DNA of 64,000 nt from an uncultured Flavobacteriales bacterium (lineage in GTDB: Bacteria > Bacteroidota > Bacteroidia > Flavobacteriales_D > Parvicellaceae), in NCBI GenBank assembly GCA_943788755.1, contig CALSRM010000003.1, positions 806,001-870,000 on the forward strand. The letters run 5' to 3'. The notes beneath the pieces were generated by a model. That model searched no databases. It was not told the origin of the DNA and saw only the letters and a list, made by a program, of their open reading frames with translations. Both the position numbers and the translations under genes were made by a program. Shown here piece by piece: positions 50,896 through 60,428 of this stretch (position 1 is its first letter; every line of letters begins with the position of its first letter).

Positions 50896-51453
50896 GTGAA
50901 AGTAAGCGAAATATTAATAAAGCGAATAGTAAAACAAGACCGTAAAGCACAAATGGAGCTTTATCGAATTTGCTTTAGCCTACTAATGAGTGTTGCTTAT
51001 CGATATAAAAAAAATGAAGAAGATGCGTCAGCTTTATCAAACGAAGCATTTTTGAAAATTCTAACAAACATTGAAAAATATAATTCCAATAGCCCTTTTG
51101 AATCTTGGATAAGAAGAATTGCAATTAATACAGCAATTGATGACTACCGAAAGAATAAAAAAAGAGAAGAGATGTTTGAGACTGAGGATAATTTCGAAGA
51201 CTTAAAGGAAGTTACTTACAATGAAGTTGATGATACAATTGAAGCGGAAGAGTTAAACAACATGATACTAGCACTTCCAAAAGCAACAAGGGTTGTTTTT
51301 AATTTATTTGCTGTAGATGGGTATTCTCACAAAGAAATAACGGAAGAATTGGGAATAGGACTAGAAACCTCAAAATGGCACATGAAGGAGGCTAGAAAAA
51401 GATTAAAAGCGTTACTAATAAAAAGAGAAGAATTAAATGGAGTCAAAAAATAA
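50896..51453 (+). CDS. ECF RNA polymerase sigma factor
   Basis: 185 residues from a GTG (VSEILIKRIVKQDRKAQMELY). Region 2 has SNEAFLKILTNIEKYNSNSPFESWIRRIAINTAIDDYRKNKKR (parts: FESWIRRIAINTAIDDYRK, a strong ECF signature). Region 4 has LPKATRVVFNLFAVDGYSHKEITEELGIGLETSKWHMKEARKRLK (part: YSHKEITEELGI). The next gene overlaps by 17 bp and starts like an anti-sigma factor. The target regulon is unknown. Confidence 0.9.
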   Translation: MKVSEILIKRIVKQDRKAQMELYRICFSLLMSVAYRYKKNEEDASALSNEAFLKILTNIEKYNSNSPFESWIRRIAINTAIDDYRKNKKREEMFETEDNFEDLKEVTYNEVDDTIEAEELNNMILALPKATRVVFNLFAVDGYSHKEITEELGIGLETSKWHMKEARKRLKALLIKREELNGVKK

Positions 51454-52255
51454 CATAGATAAGTTATTTAAAGACAAACTGGGCAACAGGGAGTTTGACA
51501 TCAAAGAAAGTTTTTTAGCTGACCTTGAAGGGAAGTTGGATGCGCAAAAGCCAAAAAAGAAATTGTGGCGGATGTTTTTCTATGCACTCATAGCGTTAGT
51601 TGGAGTTTCGTTTTTTGCATATTATTTAGCGACCAATAATGTGAAGGATACTATTGACTCTAAAATCTCCATGGAGGATAGTAAGCAAAATGTAGTTTCA
51701 AATAAGGTTAAAAATACGGAGATTGAAGGTGTAGAGACTGAATCTGCAGAGAATATAGTTGATCTAGATACTAAAATATCCCAAAAAGAACAGCTAAAAA
51801 TTGACACTTACACTGCCAAAGAAACTGCAACTGATAGAATTAATACAGAGCTTCAACAAGAAGTAAGTAAAGAGCTGCCAGACAATACTAGTAATAATAA
51901 GAACGCGACAAAGAAAACAAAGGCTTTAAATAACAAGGAGGAACCATCTATCTCCAGAAACGGAGAGTCAAAGGCATCTTCGGTTAATAATTTAGAAAAG
52001 AATGTTACTGTAGCTTCCGATAGTCAAACCGAGGTCAAAGAAGAAACGGGGAATTCCATTAGGCCTTTTGAAAAAGTTAACGAACCAGATCTAGCGGTAA
52101 AAGAGATGAATTCAAACAATACCAAAGCTTCAAATCGTGAAATTGAAATGGTTATTGAGAAAAATGAGCCCATCTCGTTAACTGAAAAAAACTTAACTGA
52201 GACAGAAAATGAAACTTTACTTCCAGTTGATTTAGATCACTGCGGACACAAATAG
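51437..52255 (+). CDS. Anti-sigma-like N-terminal part of an anti-sigma/outer-membrane barrel protein (split gene)
   Basis: 272 codons. Short cytoplasmic part (KLFKDKLGNREFDIKESFLADLEGKL), one membrane helix (RMFFYALIALVGVSFFAYYLA), then a long acidic, Ser/Thr/Asn-rich, disordered periplasmic region. In Bacteroidota such proteins follow ECF sigma genes and end in an outer-membrane-type barrel. Here the barrel is found further on in other frames (52548-53423), with similar disordered sequence in between (52273-52572). At least three single-base shifts are needed to join them. I read the three pieces as one gene of about 660 codons. Confidence 0.75.
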   Translation: MESKNNIDKLFKDKLGNREFDIKESFLADLEGKLDAQKPKKKLWRMFFYALIALVGVSFFAYYLATNNVKDTIDSKISMEDSKQNVVSNKVKNTEIEGVETESAENIVDLDTKISQKEQLKIDTYTAKETATDRINTELQQEVSKELPDNTSNNKNATKKTKALNNKEEPSISRNGESKASSVNNLEKNVTVASDSQTEVKEETGNSIRPFEKVNEPDLAVKEMNSNNTKASNREIEMVIEKNEPISLTEKNLTETENETLLPVDLDHCGHK

Positions 52256-52272
52256 TTCGTCGGTAGTCTTAA

Positions 52273-52572
52273 ATGATAATACACAAAGAGGTCGTGGCTT
52301 CAAACAAAGAATCTATTGAAGATTCAATAAGCATAAAAGAATATACCAATATAGATCCAATCGCTTCTTTGGATTCAGTTGTGATAGATAAAGAAATTAC
52401 GCAAATCGTTTCTGATACTATTATGCAGGGTAGTTTGGCAAATGAGAATGAAGTAACAACGGGAGATTTAGGTACAAACACAACCGAAAAGGAAATTATA
52501 AGCGAAAATGATGCTGTCCCGAATGAAGAAATAATAGATCCACAATCTTGGCTGTTGATTCTATTGTTATAG
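52273..52572 (+). CDS. Middle, disordered segment of the anti-sigma/barrel protein, shifted frame
   Basis: 99 codons, acidic and repetitive (SLDSVVIDKEITQIVSDTI, NEVTTGDLGTNTTEKEI). It resembles the beginning of the next piece (VDSIVIDSLALEKEISEEFSDTL), which shows internal repeats. The initial ATG directly follows a stop, and the end (WLLILLL) is out of the natural frame. Not an independent gene in my view. Confidence 0.6.
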   Translation: MIIHKEVVASNKESIEDSISIKEYTNIDPIASLDSVVIDKEITQIVSDTIMQGSLANENEVTTGDLGTNTTEKEIISENDAVPNEEIIDPQSWLLILLL

Positions 52573-53423
52573 ATAGTTTGGCGCTGGAAAAAGAAATTTC
52601 GGAGGAGTTTTCCGACACGTTGACTAAGGATGATTCTCTTGCAAATAAGGTGGTTTTAACTCCTGAAGATGCAACGTTTAAAAAATGGACCTTTTCCGTA
52701 TTTGGAGGCCCGTCTCTGATAAATAAAAAGATAACTGGTGTCTCATCGGACGCTTACCTGACAAAAAGAAATGACGAAGAAGCTAATATCGTCTCAATGT
52801 CTTATGGGTTAAGAATGAATTATAATTTTAATGAAAAAATTAATTTTTCACTAGGGGCAAATAGTTTGACCTATGGAGAAGATGTTAATTATTCTACGAT
52901 TTACGATACTGAAACAAGTATGAGTTCCGTTTCAAAAGATAGTTCTTATTTAGATTATATATACACCGCATATCAAGATTCTAATGGAGGGTGGGACACT
53001 ATATTAACAACTATTGTTGTCGATACAACCTTTATGGTAGATACAACCATAATTAATATTAACGCAACTGATTATGCAGGAAAAAATAGATTTACCTATT
53101 TGCAAATCCCTATCATGTTTGGATATAAATTTACATTTAATAAGCTAAGTGTAAATGTAAGACTTGGCGGTTCTTATGGAATCTTGTTAAAGAATTCGGG
53201 AAGTTATGTCGACAATAACGTGAGTAATATTGAACTTCCAAATCTTAGAAAAACCATGATTAATATGGTCGCTTCTACAACGATAGCTTACCAGCTGAAA
53301 AAGATGAATGTGTTTATAGAACCTAAATTTCGATTGAATAGTGGGTCAATAATAACACATCCGGAATTCCAGCAACGTTACACTTCTATCGGCTGTAACT
53401 TCGGACTGTCATTTGATTTTTAA
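52548..53423 (+). CDS. Outer-membrane barrel C-terminal part of the anti-sigma/barrel protein, shifted frame
   Basis: 291 codons from a TTG. A short disordered start is followed from about residue 48 by a beta-barrel-type domain: KWTFSVFGGPSLINKK, SYGLRMNYNFNEKINFSLGANSLTYGED, YLQIPIMFGYKFTFNKLSVNVRLGGSYG (in parts) and final SIGCNFGLSFDF. This is the OMP_b-brl type used at the end of anti-sigma-like fusions. It follows without a ribosome-binding site, which supports the split-gene reading. Confidence 0.7.
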   Translation: MAVDSIVIDSLALEKEISEEFSDTLTKDDSLANKVVLTPEDATFKKWTFSVFGGPSLINKKITGVSSDAYLTKRNDEEANIVSMSYGLRMNYNFNEKINFSLGANSLTYGEDVNYSTIYDTETSMSSVSKDSSYLDYIYTAYQDSNGGWDTILTTIVVDTTFMVDTTIININATDYAGKNRFTYLQIPIMFGYKFTFNKLSVNVRLGGSYGILLKNSGSYVDNNVSNIELPNLRKTMINMVASTTIAYQLKKMNVFIEPKFRLNSGSIITHPEFQQRYTSIGCNFGLSFDF

Positions 53424-53463
53424 AGATTGCAGTGTATTTTATACATTTTTTTACTATCCATAG

Positions 53464-53493
53464 TTTGATTTTTAAAAAGGAGCTTTATATTTG
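53464..53493 (+). promoter_or_regulatory. Promoter of tRNA-Gln (TTTG-N18-TATATTTG)
   Basis: TTTG at 53464-53467 and TATATTTG at 53486-53493, the full Bacteroidota consensus, 18 bp before the tRNA. Confidence 0.75.
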
Positions 53494-53511
53494 CACCCTC
53501 TTAGAGAAAAT

Positions 53512-53583
53512 TGTCCCATGGTGTAACTGGCAACACGTCTGTTTTTGGTACAGAAGAGTCCAGGTTCGAGCCCTGGTGGGACA
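53512..53583 (+). tRNA. tRNA-Gln (anticodon UUG)
   Basis: 72 nt. Acceptor stem TGTCCCA/TGGGACA, D-arm with GTGTAACTGGCAAC, anticodon stem TCTGT/ACAGA with loop TTTTGGT (anticodon TTG), T-arm CCAGG TTCGAGC CCTGG. CCA is not encoded (ACT follows), as is common in this phylum. A promoter precedes and a hairpin terminator follows. Confidence 0.95.
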
Positions 53584-53598
53584 ACTAGAGAAATGACT

Positions 53599-53637
53599 AA
53601 ACCTTTTGTTATTCAATTAGATAGCAAGAGGTTTTTT
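53599..53637 (+). terminator. Terminator after the tRNA
   Basis: AAACCTTTTG and CAAGAGGTTT pair (one G-T) around a 16-nt loop, followed by TTTTT. Confidence 0.7.
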
Positions 53638-53840
53638 TGTGTCGTTGTCGGAATGGTTGTCGGTTTTGTGATTCAACACACTCCGCCTTACCCCACTTCC
53701 TTCTCCATTTAGATTTCTCCTACTTCCAAGATGTAGCTCGAGAGAATAGGCAAATGAATAGTAGTTCAAGATATTTTAATTGTAAATATACGTATTGGAT
53801 TGAAATATTATTAACTTGCCTTAGATTAAGCTATTAACTT

Positions 53841-54323
53841 ATGAAAAAACTACTACTACTCTTATTTATTGGAATTGTTGGAATTGGTAATGCGCAGACC
53901 ATAGAGAATGTTACTTTCAGTTCTGCTGCCTCGAGTGACGATAGCTTTCAGCCTGTGATGGGAACACCTTATGGTGCTAGTTTAAGTGGCGCAGGAGGTT
54001 CATTAGAAGTTAGTGCTTCGTATGGCGAGAGCAACTATGAGGAGAGTTCGCTGTCTGCAGAAGAACTATCCATTCAAAGTAATATTCGTGTATTCCCTAA
54101 TCCTACCACTTATATGGTAAATGTAGATTTGAGTCAACTCACTCAGGGGGATTATCAGCTTTATTTAGTGGATTTACAAGGTAAAGTGATTTACCAACAA
54201 ACTACTACCGAAAAAAGTATTGAATTAGATATGCGCAATTATTCAACAGGTTCTTATGTGCTGAAAGTGCAAACTAAAGGAACCCAGCAACTAGACACCT
54301 TTCAAATTATTAAAACAAAATAA
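53841..54323 (+). CDS. Small secreted protein with T9SS sorting domain, partner of the variable lectin gene
   Basis: 160 residues. Signal peptide (ends IGNAQ), about 60 residues rich in Ser, Gly and Ala (SGAGGSLEVSASYGE), then a type A sorting domain: IRVFPNPTTYMVNVDL, LYLVDLQGKVIYQQTT, TGSYVLKVQTKGTQQLDTFQIIKTK. It resembles the small protein at 32041-32511 in size, layout and in the LVDLQGKVI block. It ends 7 bp before the lectin-like gene, so the two are co-translated. Export or anchoring partner is inference. Confidence 0.82.
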   Translation: MKKLLLLLFIGIVGIGNAQTIENVTFSSAASSDDSFQPVMGTPYGASLSGAGGSLEVSASYGESNYEESSLSAEELSIQSNIRVFPNPTTYMVNVDLSQLTQGDYQLYLVDLQGKVIYQQTTTEKSIELDMRNYSTGSYVLKVQTKGTQQLDTFQIIKTK

Positions 54324-54330
54324 ATTAAAT

Positions 54331-55797
54331 ATGAAAAATATACTTTCCTTATTATTAATAGCAGTTCTTTCAATAAGTGCTATAGGTCAAACCAACATTC
54401 CTCAACTGGTAAGTTTTAGTGCCGTAGTAAGAGATGGAAATAATCAACCATTGGTTAATACTGCTGTTAGCATACGTTTAACATTTAGAGAAGGTGGTCA
54501 GACAGGACCTTTGGTATATTGTGCATTGCACCAAACTACCACTAATCAAAACGGCTTTATGAGTTTACAGCTCAACCGTGATGTTTTAGGAATAGGGTGT
54601 AATGGCGCTCCAAGCACCGCTTTTGAAAACATAGCTTGGGACAATGGCGATTTTTGGATGGAAGTAGAATACCAAACAGCGCCTACCCAACCTTTTGAAA
54701 ATTTGGGTCAGTTAGAATTAGCAAGTTCCTTTTATGCATTTGCAGCAGGAACAGCAGAAAGTATTTCTGGAATGGAATTAACTGGAGCAAGTAATGGAGA
54801 TGTCTTAACCTATAACATTACCTCTGGGCAATGGGAACCTATGCCTTCGGGTGGAGGTGGATTTAGTGGGGATTACAATGATTTAACCAATCAACCAACT
54901 ATACCTACAAATACAAGTGATTTAACAAATAATTCTGGGTTTATTACCAACCCTGATGACGCTGACGCAGATGCTACCAATGAGTTACAAGATTGGACCA
55001 ATTTACCAAATATACCTGCTGATTTTTCGGACAATATAGATGACGTTGATGACGCTGATGCAGATGCTACCAATGAGCTGCAAACTTTATCCGTTTCTGC
55101 AACAGGAGATACTTTATACCTACAAAATGGAGGTTTTGTAATCATTCCAGGAATCAGTGTGGCAAATTCATCAGGTGGAGGAGGCGGAAGCCCAGTATAT
55201 TGTAACGGTTCTCCAACTACCATAGTAGATGTAACCAACCCAACAACTGGAGCAATATGGATGGACCGTAATTTGGGAGCTACGCAAGCAGCTACAAGCA
55301 GCACCGATGTGGATGCTTATGGCGATTTGTACCAATGGGGTAGGTTTAGTGATGGACACCAGTGTCGCACCTCAGCAACTAACCCAACGCTAAGCAGCAC
55401 AGACCAACCTGCTCATGGTGATTTTATAACCGTAAATTCAGGTAATTACGATTGGCGCAGCCCACAAAACGACAATTTATGGCAAGGCGTAAATGGTATA
55501 AACAATCCATGTCCAAGTGGCTACCGTTTACCTACAGAAGCAGAGTTAGACGCAGAGCATTTAAGCTGGAGCAGTGACAATTCAGCTGGTGCTATAGCCT
55601 CAGCCCTTAAATTGCCCATGGCGGGCCGCCGCGACTTCAGCCTTGGTTCGCTCAGCAATGTCGGTGCCATCGGCTTCTATTGGAGCAGTACGGTTAGTGG
55701 CGCTAACGCGCGCTTCCTCTTCTTCAGCAGCAGCGATGCCGGCATGAACTTCTACAACCGAGCGTACGGGTTCTCTGTGCGTTGCCTCAAGGATTGA
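54331..55797 (+). CDS. Fibre-like protein with C-type-lectin-like (FISUMP) end; probable DGR variable protein
   Basis: 488 residues. Signal peptide (ends SAIGQ), N-terminal domain QLVSFSAVVRDGNNQPLVN, a tail-fibre-like linker (FSGDYNDLTNQPTIP, DADADATNELQ twice), a Gly-rich hinge, then a C-type-lectin-like domain of the 'Fibrobacter succinogenes paralogous' kind: WMDRNLGA, YGDLYQWGRFSDGHQCR, CPSGYRLPTEAELDAE, FYWSSTVSGANARFL and final YGFSVRCLKD. This end is a classic DGR target scaffold. The last about 60 codons are GC-rich and full of NNC codons, unlike the rest of the gene. No T9SS domain of its own. Same two-gene layout as cassette 2. Confidence 0.85.
   Translation: MKNILSLLLIAVLSISAIGQTNIPQLVSFSAVVRDGNNQPLVNTAVSIRLTFREGGQTGPLVYCALHQTTTNQNGFMSLQLNRDVLGIGCNGAPSTAFENIAWDNGDFWMEVEYQTAPTQPFENLGQLELASSFYAFAAGTAESISGMELTGASNGDVLTYNITSGQWEPMPSGGGGFSGDYNDLTNQPTIPTNTSDLTNNSGFITNPDDADADATNELQDWTNLPNIPADFSDNIDDVDDADADATNELQTLSVSATGDTLYLQNGGFVIIPGISVANSSGGGGGSPVYCNGSPTTIVDVTNPTTGAIWMDRNLGATQAATSSTDVDAYGDLYQWGRFSDGHQCRTSATNPTLSSTDQPAHGDFITVNSGNYDWRSPQNDNLWQGVNGINNPCPSGYRLPTEAELDAEHLSWSSDNSAGAIASALKLPMAGRRDFSLGSLSNVGAIGFYWSSTVSGANARFLFFSSSDAGMNFYNRAYGFSVRCLKD
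55615..55797 (+). other. Putative DGR variable region (VR) and initiation site
   Basis: By my count bases 55621-55740 are about 62 percent G+C, in a gene and region well below 45. Codons run gac, ttc, agc, ggt, gcc, atc, ggc, ttc ... ttc, ctc, ttc, ttc, agc, agc, agc ... gcc, ggc, atg, aac, ttc, tac, aac. This is the pattern expected when AAC codons of a template repeat are randomised at adenines: the third-position C is kept while positions 1 and 2 vary. The final invariant part (ttctctgtgcgttgcctcaag) would be the initiation region. No matching template repeat was seen in the window. Confidence 0.65.
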
Positions 55798-55860
55798 CAC
55801 TTTTACCCTGAGCGAAGCCGAAGGGTTGATTAGCGAAGCGATTTGATAATTTGACACTTT

Positions 55861-55888
55861 AACTCTTTGTCCCGTAGGGCATAGAGTT
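55861..55888 (+). other. Hairpin downstream of the variable region
   Basis: AACTCT/AGAGTT outer stem and TG-CCC/GGG-CA inner stem around GTA, 64 bp after the stop codon. In known DGRs a hairpin or cruciform just downstream of VR promotes retrohoming; this or the next hairpin could have that part. It has no T-run, so it is not a terminator. Confidence 0.45.
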
Positions 55889-55897
55889 TACTAAATA

Positions 55898-55920
55898 ACC
55901 CGCGTAGCGGGTCGGTTTTT
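55898..55920 (+). terminator. Hairpin with T-run (terminator, or DGR cruciform)
   Basis: ACCCGC/GCGGGT, a perfect 6-bp GC stem with a GTA loop, then CGG and five T. Most simply the terminator of the variable gene pair. Confidence 0.65.
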
Positions 55921-56225
55921 GTTATGTAGGTTTATCGCTACCGTATCGCATTTAGTATCTCGTGTATTGATAGTTTGTCAGCTTGGTTAAGTTCCCCAAC
56001 TAGTTGTATAAACCTTTGGCTCGCTTTTTTCGAATACTTTAGACGCTACTTCGTTTTAATTCTCAAATTATTGCTTAACCAAAGCAACTTTTTTAAATTT
56101 ACTCGTTTAAGCATTGTTAATGACTCGTAAAACCTATATTATTCTTTCTCTCTAATATGGTTGGTGGTCAGATCTAATTTAGAATATTTAAATGGTTTAG
56201 TTTCTCAACTAGCTATTCGGAAATT

Positions 56226-59200
56226 ATGAAGACACGTATCCCTTTGGCACCCTTTTATTTTTAATTATTAGTGGGAGTTCATATTCTCAAGATTTTACTG
56301 TGAATAGTATTGTGGATTCACCTGATGCCATTCCCGGAGATGGAATCTGCGACGATGGATCGGGAGTTTGTTCTCTTCGTGCTGCTGTAATGGAATCTAA
56401 TGCATTGGGGGGAAATCATATCATTAATGTTCCTGCTGGAACATTCACGTTAACAATCCCAGGGGCAAATGAGGATATTTCTGGCACAGGTGATTTAGAC
56501 GTGAATTCAAATATTACTTTGATTGGAGACTCACCACTAACTACTATAATAAATGCTGACAGCTTGGATAGGGTTTTTCATATTCAAAGTGGCGCATTGT
56601 TGAGTGCTTCACAACTAAAACTTACTGAAGGTTATGTCAGCCTTTCTTATGGAGGAGGGATTTTGAATGAGGGATCTTTAGAGCTTAATTATTGTGAAAT
56701 TGTTGGGAATATTGCGAATGCAATTGATGAGGTTCCCGGTGTTTCTGGAGGTTTTGGTGGTGGTTTAGCAAATCTGGGAAGTGCCATTATATCGAACTGT
56801 ACTTTTAATTCAAATAATGCGATTGGTTCAGAAGGATCAAGGGCTGTGACTGGTGGCGGTGGTGGTGGAAGTTCTCCAGGCTTCGGTGGAGCCATTTACA
56901 ATCACAATACAGGGGATTTACAAATTACAAATTCAACGATTTCTGGAAATAAGGCAATAGGAGGAATGGCCTCAAGAGGGGCTACGAATGGTGGTTCTTT
57001 TGGTTCTCCAGGAAGCCCAGGGGCTGGGCCATTTTTTGGTGCTGGTGGCGCAACGAATGGAGCAGGAGGAAATGCGACTGGTGATTATTCTGGCGGAGGC
57101 GGAGGCGGAAGTAACTCATCACCAGGGGGTGTAGGTGGTAATGGTGAATATGGTGCTGGTGCTGGTGCTGGCGGAGCTTCTGCTGCCTCAGGAAATGCTG
57201 CTGCTTCTGGAGTACCAGGATTTGGAGGAGGAGAGGGAAGCCAGTCTTGTTGTTCAGCTGTTGGTGGAGGTGGAGGTGGAGCAGGATTTGGAGGTGGGAT
57301 ATTCAACAATGGAGGAACAACTTCGTTACTTAACGTGACTGTCGCTTTTAACTTTGCATTGGGAGGAAATGGTCGCACTGGGCAAGGAGGATATGCCGGA
57401 CGCGGTCTTCAGGGAATCGGATTAGGAGCTGGTATTTTTAATCGAAGCGGTACCATAGACCTCAGTAATACGTTGATTGCTAATAATATTTCGAATGTGG
57501 CAGACAACTTAAATGAACCAATCGCAGTAACCTACGAAGACCTATACGGAACTTTTGAATCTTCTGATGGTTCTAATTTGGTTTTCAACCCAGGAGCTGG
57601 ATCGGTGCTTGGAGGAAATACTGCAGGAAATGTCTTAGGAATAGATCCGTTGTTGTTTCCTTTAGCCAATAATGGGGGGGGTACATCTACTCATGCTTTG
57701 TCATTATGTCCTGCAAGTCCAGCAATAGATGCGGCTAATGCTGCAGTCGCTCCGATTTTGGACCAAAGGGATTTTCCCAGAATAGGAGCCCCAGATATTG
57801 GTGCATACGAAGGAGCACTATCTGATATTCCAATCGATTACATTCTAATGGATCCATGTGAATTATCCTTAAATGGGAGTATCACAATTACCCCACAAAG
57901 TGATCCCATGTATACGTTTACTTGGGATGCCGCAGCCGGAAATCAAACGGATTCAATTGCAACAGGATTAGGTGCTGGTTTTTACATGGTGAGTATTACA
58001 GATGGAAACGGCTGTTCGAAGGACACCACTTTTGAGTTAATTGATTTACCTGCTATTGCAACGGTAGAAAATTTAATTGTATGCACAGGAGGAGATTATA
58101 CTTACCCTGATGGTTTTGTTTCTTCAAATATTACCGCAGACGAAAGCCATGTTTCTGTTTTAATTACTCTTTCAGGCTGTGATAGCACTATCACAACGAA
58201 CCTCACTGTTAATAGTGTTATTACGAATACAGTAAATATCAATGTTTGCGAAAACCTTACGACAACTTATCCAGATGGGTCAACTGCGGTAATTACAGCA
58301 AGTACTTCTCAAACAAGCAGCTTAACTTCAGTGGGGGGTTGTGATTCATTGGTTGTTACGAATGTTACTATGCTTCCAATTGTTACAACAACGGTAAATA
58401 TTGGTGTGTGTAATAATGAAACAGTAACATATCCAGATGGTTCAACCGCTGTTATTACAGCAAATACCTCTCAAACTAGCACTTTGACTTCAATCGATGG
58501 TTGTGATTCATTGGTTGTTACGAATGTTACTATGCTTCCAATTGTTTCAACAACGGTAAATATTGATGTGTGTAATAATGAAACAGTAACATATCCCGAT
58601 GGTTCAACCGCTGTTATTACAGCAAATACTTCTCAAACCAGCACTTTGATTTCAATCGATGGGTGTGATTCATTGGTTGTGACGAATGTTACTATGCTTC
58701 CATTGCCTGATGCTGGGGGCGATGCAATTGAGGCAATGTGCAGTGCAGATCCCCCCATAGATTTAATTACTTTTTTATCCGGTACACCGGATGCTTTAGG
58801 AACTTGGTCCTCTGTATTTAACTCTGGAACTGACTTTTTTAATCCAGCAATTGATCCAGCCGGAACATACACGTATACTGTAACAAACAGTTGTGGAACG
58901 AGCACAACAGATGTGATTGTTACCATTTCAGCAGATCCAAATCCTGGAACCGATGGAGCAATAACGCTGTGTGATAGTGATGCTTCAGTTGATTTATTTA
59001 ATTTACTTAGTGGAAATCCTGATGTCGGAGGAGTATGGTCACCAGCCCTTTCTTCTGGCTCTGGAGTTTATAACCCAGCCCTTGATGCCGGTGGAGCTTA
59101 CACTTATTCGATAACAACTTCTTGTGGAACCTTCTCTTCTATTGTTGATGTAACGCTGAATTTAACTGCTGATGCTACTTTTAGTTATTCATCGGATGAA

Positions 59201-60136
59201 TTTTGTTTGAATGAAGGAAATCCAATAGCTTCTTTCGATGTTGCCACTGGGGGTGTTTTTACTATTTCTTCGGGAGGAGTTATCGATGCTACAAATGGAA
59301 CTATTGATATAGCTGGTTCTGGAGTCGGAACGTTCGGTATAACCTATAGCACATCCGGACCTTGCCCTGATGTTTTTGTTTTAACAATCACTATTCTTGA
59401 TGTAATCGACCCTACAATAACCCTTGTCGGTCCATTCTGTTCTTATGATGCTCCTGTTATCTTGCAGGCTTCTCAATCTGGAGGGATCTGGTCAGGAACA
59501 GGAGTTAATCCAGTAACGGGTGAGTTTAATCCTTCATTAGCAGCCTCTGGTTTAAATGATATAACTTACACAATTAATGGCTCTTGCATTGCTTTTAGCA
59601 CTGCTCAAATGGAAGTAATACCGGCGCCTATTGTTAGTACAATATCAGATACAATAATTCTGAATGGTAACTCTGTAAATCTAATCACGACAGGAAACGC
59701 GAGTGCCTATAATTGGACCTCGGGAACCACCCTAACTTGCGATGATTGCCAAAGTCCAATAGCCACTCCTGATGTTACCACTACTTATACGGTTAGTGTT
59801 GAAGAAAATGGTTGTCTTGCCAGTGCTGCAGTAACGGTTACCATTGATTATGAAATAGTCATTTATGTTCCCAATGCCTTCACTCCAGATGGAGATGGAA
59901 AGAACGATGTTTTCACCCCTATCATCGCGGACATTGACCCAGATCAATATAAATTTTTGATTTTTAATAGGTGGGGAGAATTAATTTTCGAATCCCAACA
60001 CCCTTCTCAAGGTTGGGATGGATATCATAACGGCATGCTCGCTCCGGACGGAGCTTACGTATGGAAAATATCTTGCAAAGAGGTTTCTACCATTGATACG
60101 CATGAATATATGGGACATGTAACATTAATTAAGTAA
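56226..60136 (+). CDS. Giant surface protein: CSLREA and beta-helix, Gly-rich insert, repeats, gliding-type C-terminal domain
   Basis: About 1300 residues; the uninterrupted frame starts at 56300. With one C added to CCC at 56240-56242 the frame extends to the ATG at 56226 and supplies a signal peptide (MKTRIPFGTLLF..., ending SYSQ). Then come a CSLREA-type start (GVCSLRAAVMESNA), a right-handed beta-helix with GGGI and N-cap residues, an exceptional Gly/Ala/Ser-rich insert at about 185-330, a choice-of-anchor Q block (ANNGGGTSTHAL, SPAIDAANAA, FPRIGAPDIGAYEG), SprB-like repeats, three near-identical units around VCNNETVTYPDGSTAVI, and a type B C-terminal domain (YVPNAFTPDGDGKNDVFTP, FNRWGELIFES, GWDG, APDGAYVWKI) as in gliding adhesins. 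Confidence 0.88.
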
Positions 60137-60428
60137 GTCTATCATTGTTCTTCTTTCCTTTTTGGTCATATTCTTCCTGGTTTGTCCATCTGTACAGTGG
60201 AAATTACCACCTGAATTATGTTTTATTCCTTTTCAGAATATTATTTTTACCGGATACCAGGGTAAATGTTTAATTATCAAATTGTTGTTTATTCTTGGCA
60301 ACCTTTTTAAATGTTATTCGTTTTCTCGGATAAATTAAGAATTATTTAATTTAAAAAATGTGTACTTTTCTTTTGTGAAGACGGTAGATGTTTATTTTAA
60401 CTATATGCCTCAATTAAATCTCCATGTC

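Larger units (their letters stand above)
55798..56225. other. Gene-free region after the variable gene
   Basis: Starts with GAGCGAAGCCGAAGGG-type sequence and contains three hairpins (two listed separately, and a weak one at 55805-55826). I see no coding frame and no template repeat; the rest (about 55930-56220) shows nothing I can name. Confidence 0.5.

Noticed and set aside
53637-53837. 66-codon ORF after the tRNA-Gln as a gene or integrase relic
   Set aside because: Composition is not coding-like, there is no start context, and no recombinase motif or tRNA-end duplication was found.
57085-57378. Opposite-strand Pro-rich ORFs and the shifted Val/Leu/Glu-rich ORF in the Gly-rich region
   Set aside because: They are shadows of the Gly-rich codons of the 56226-60136 gene.
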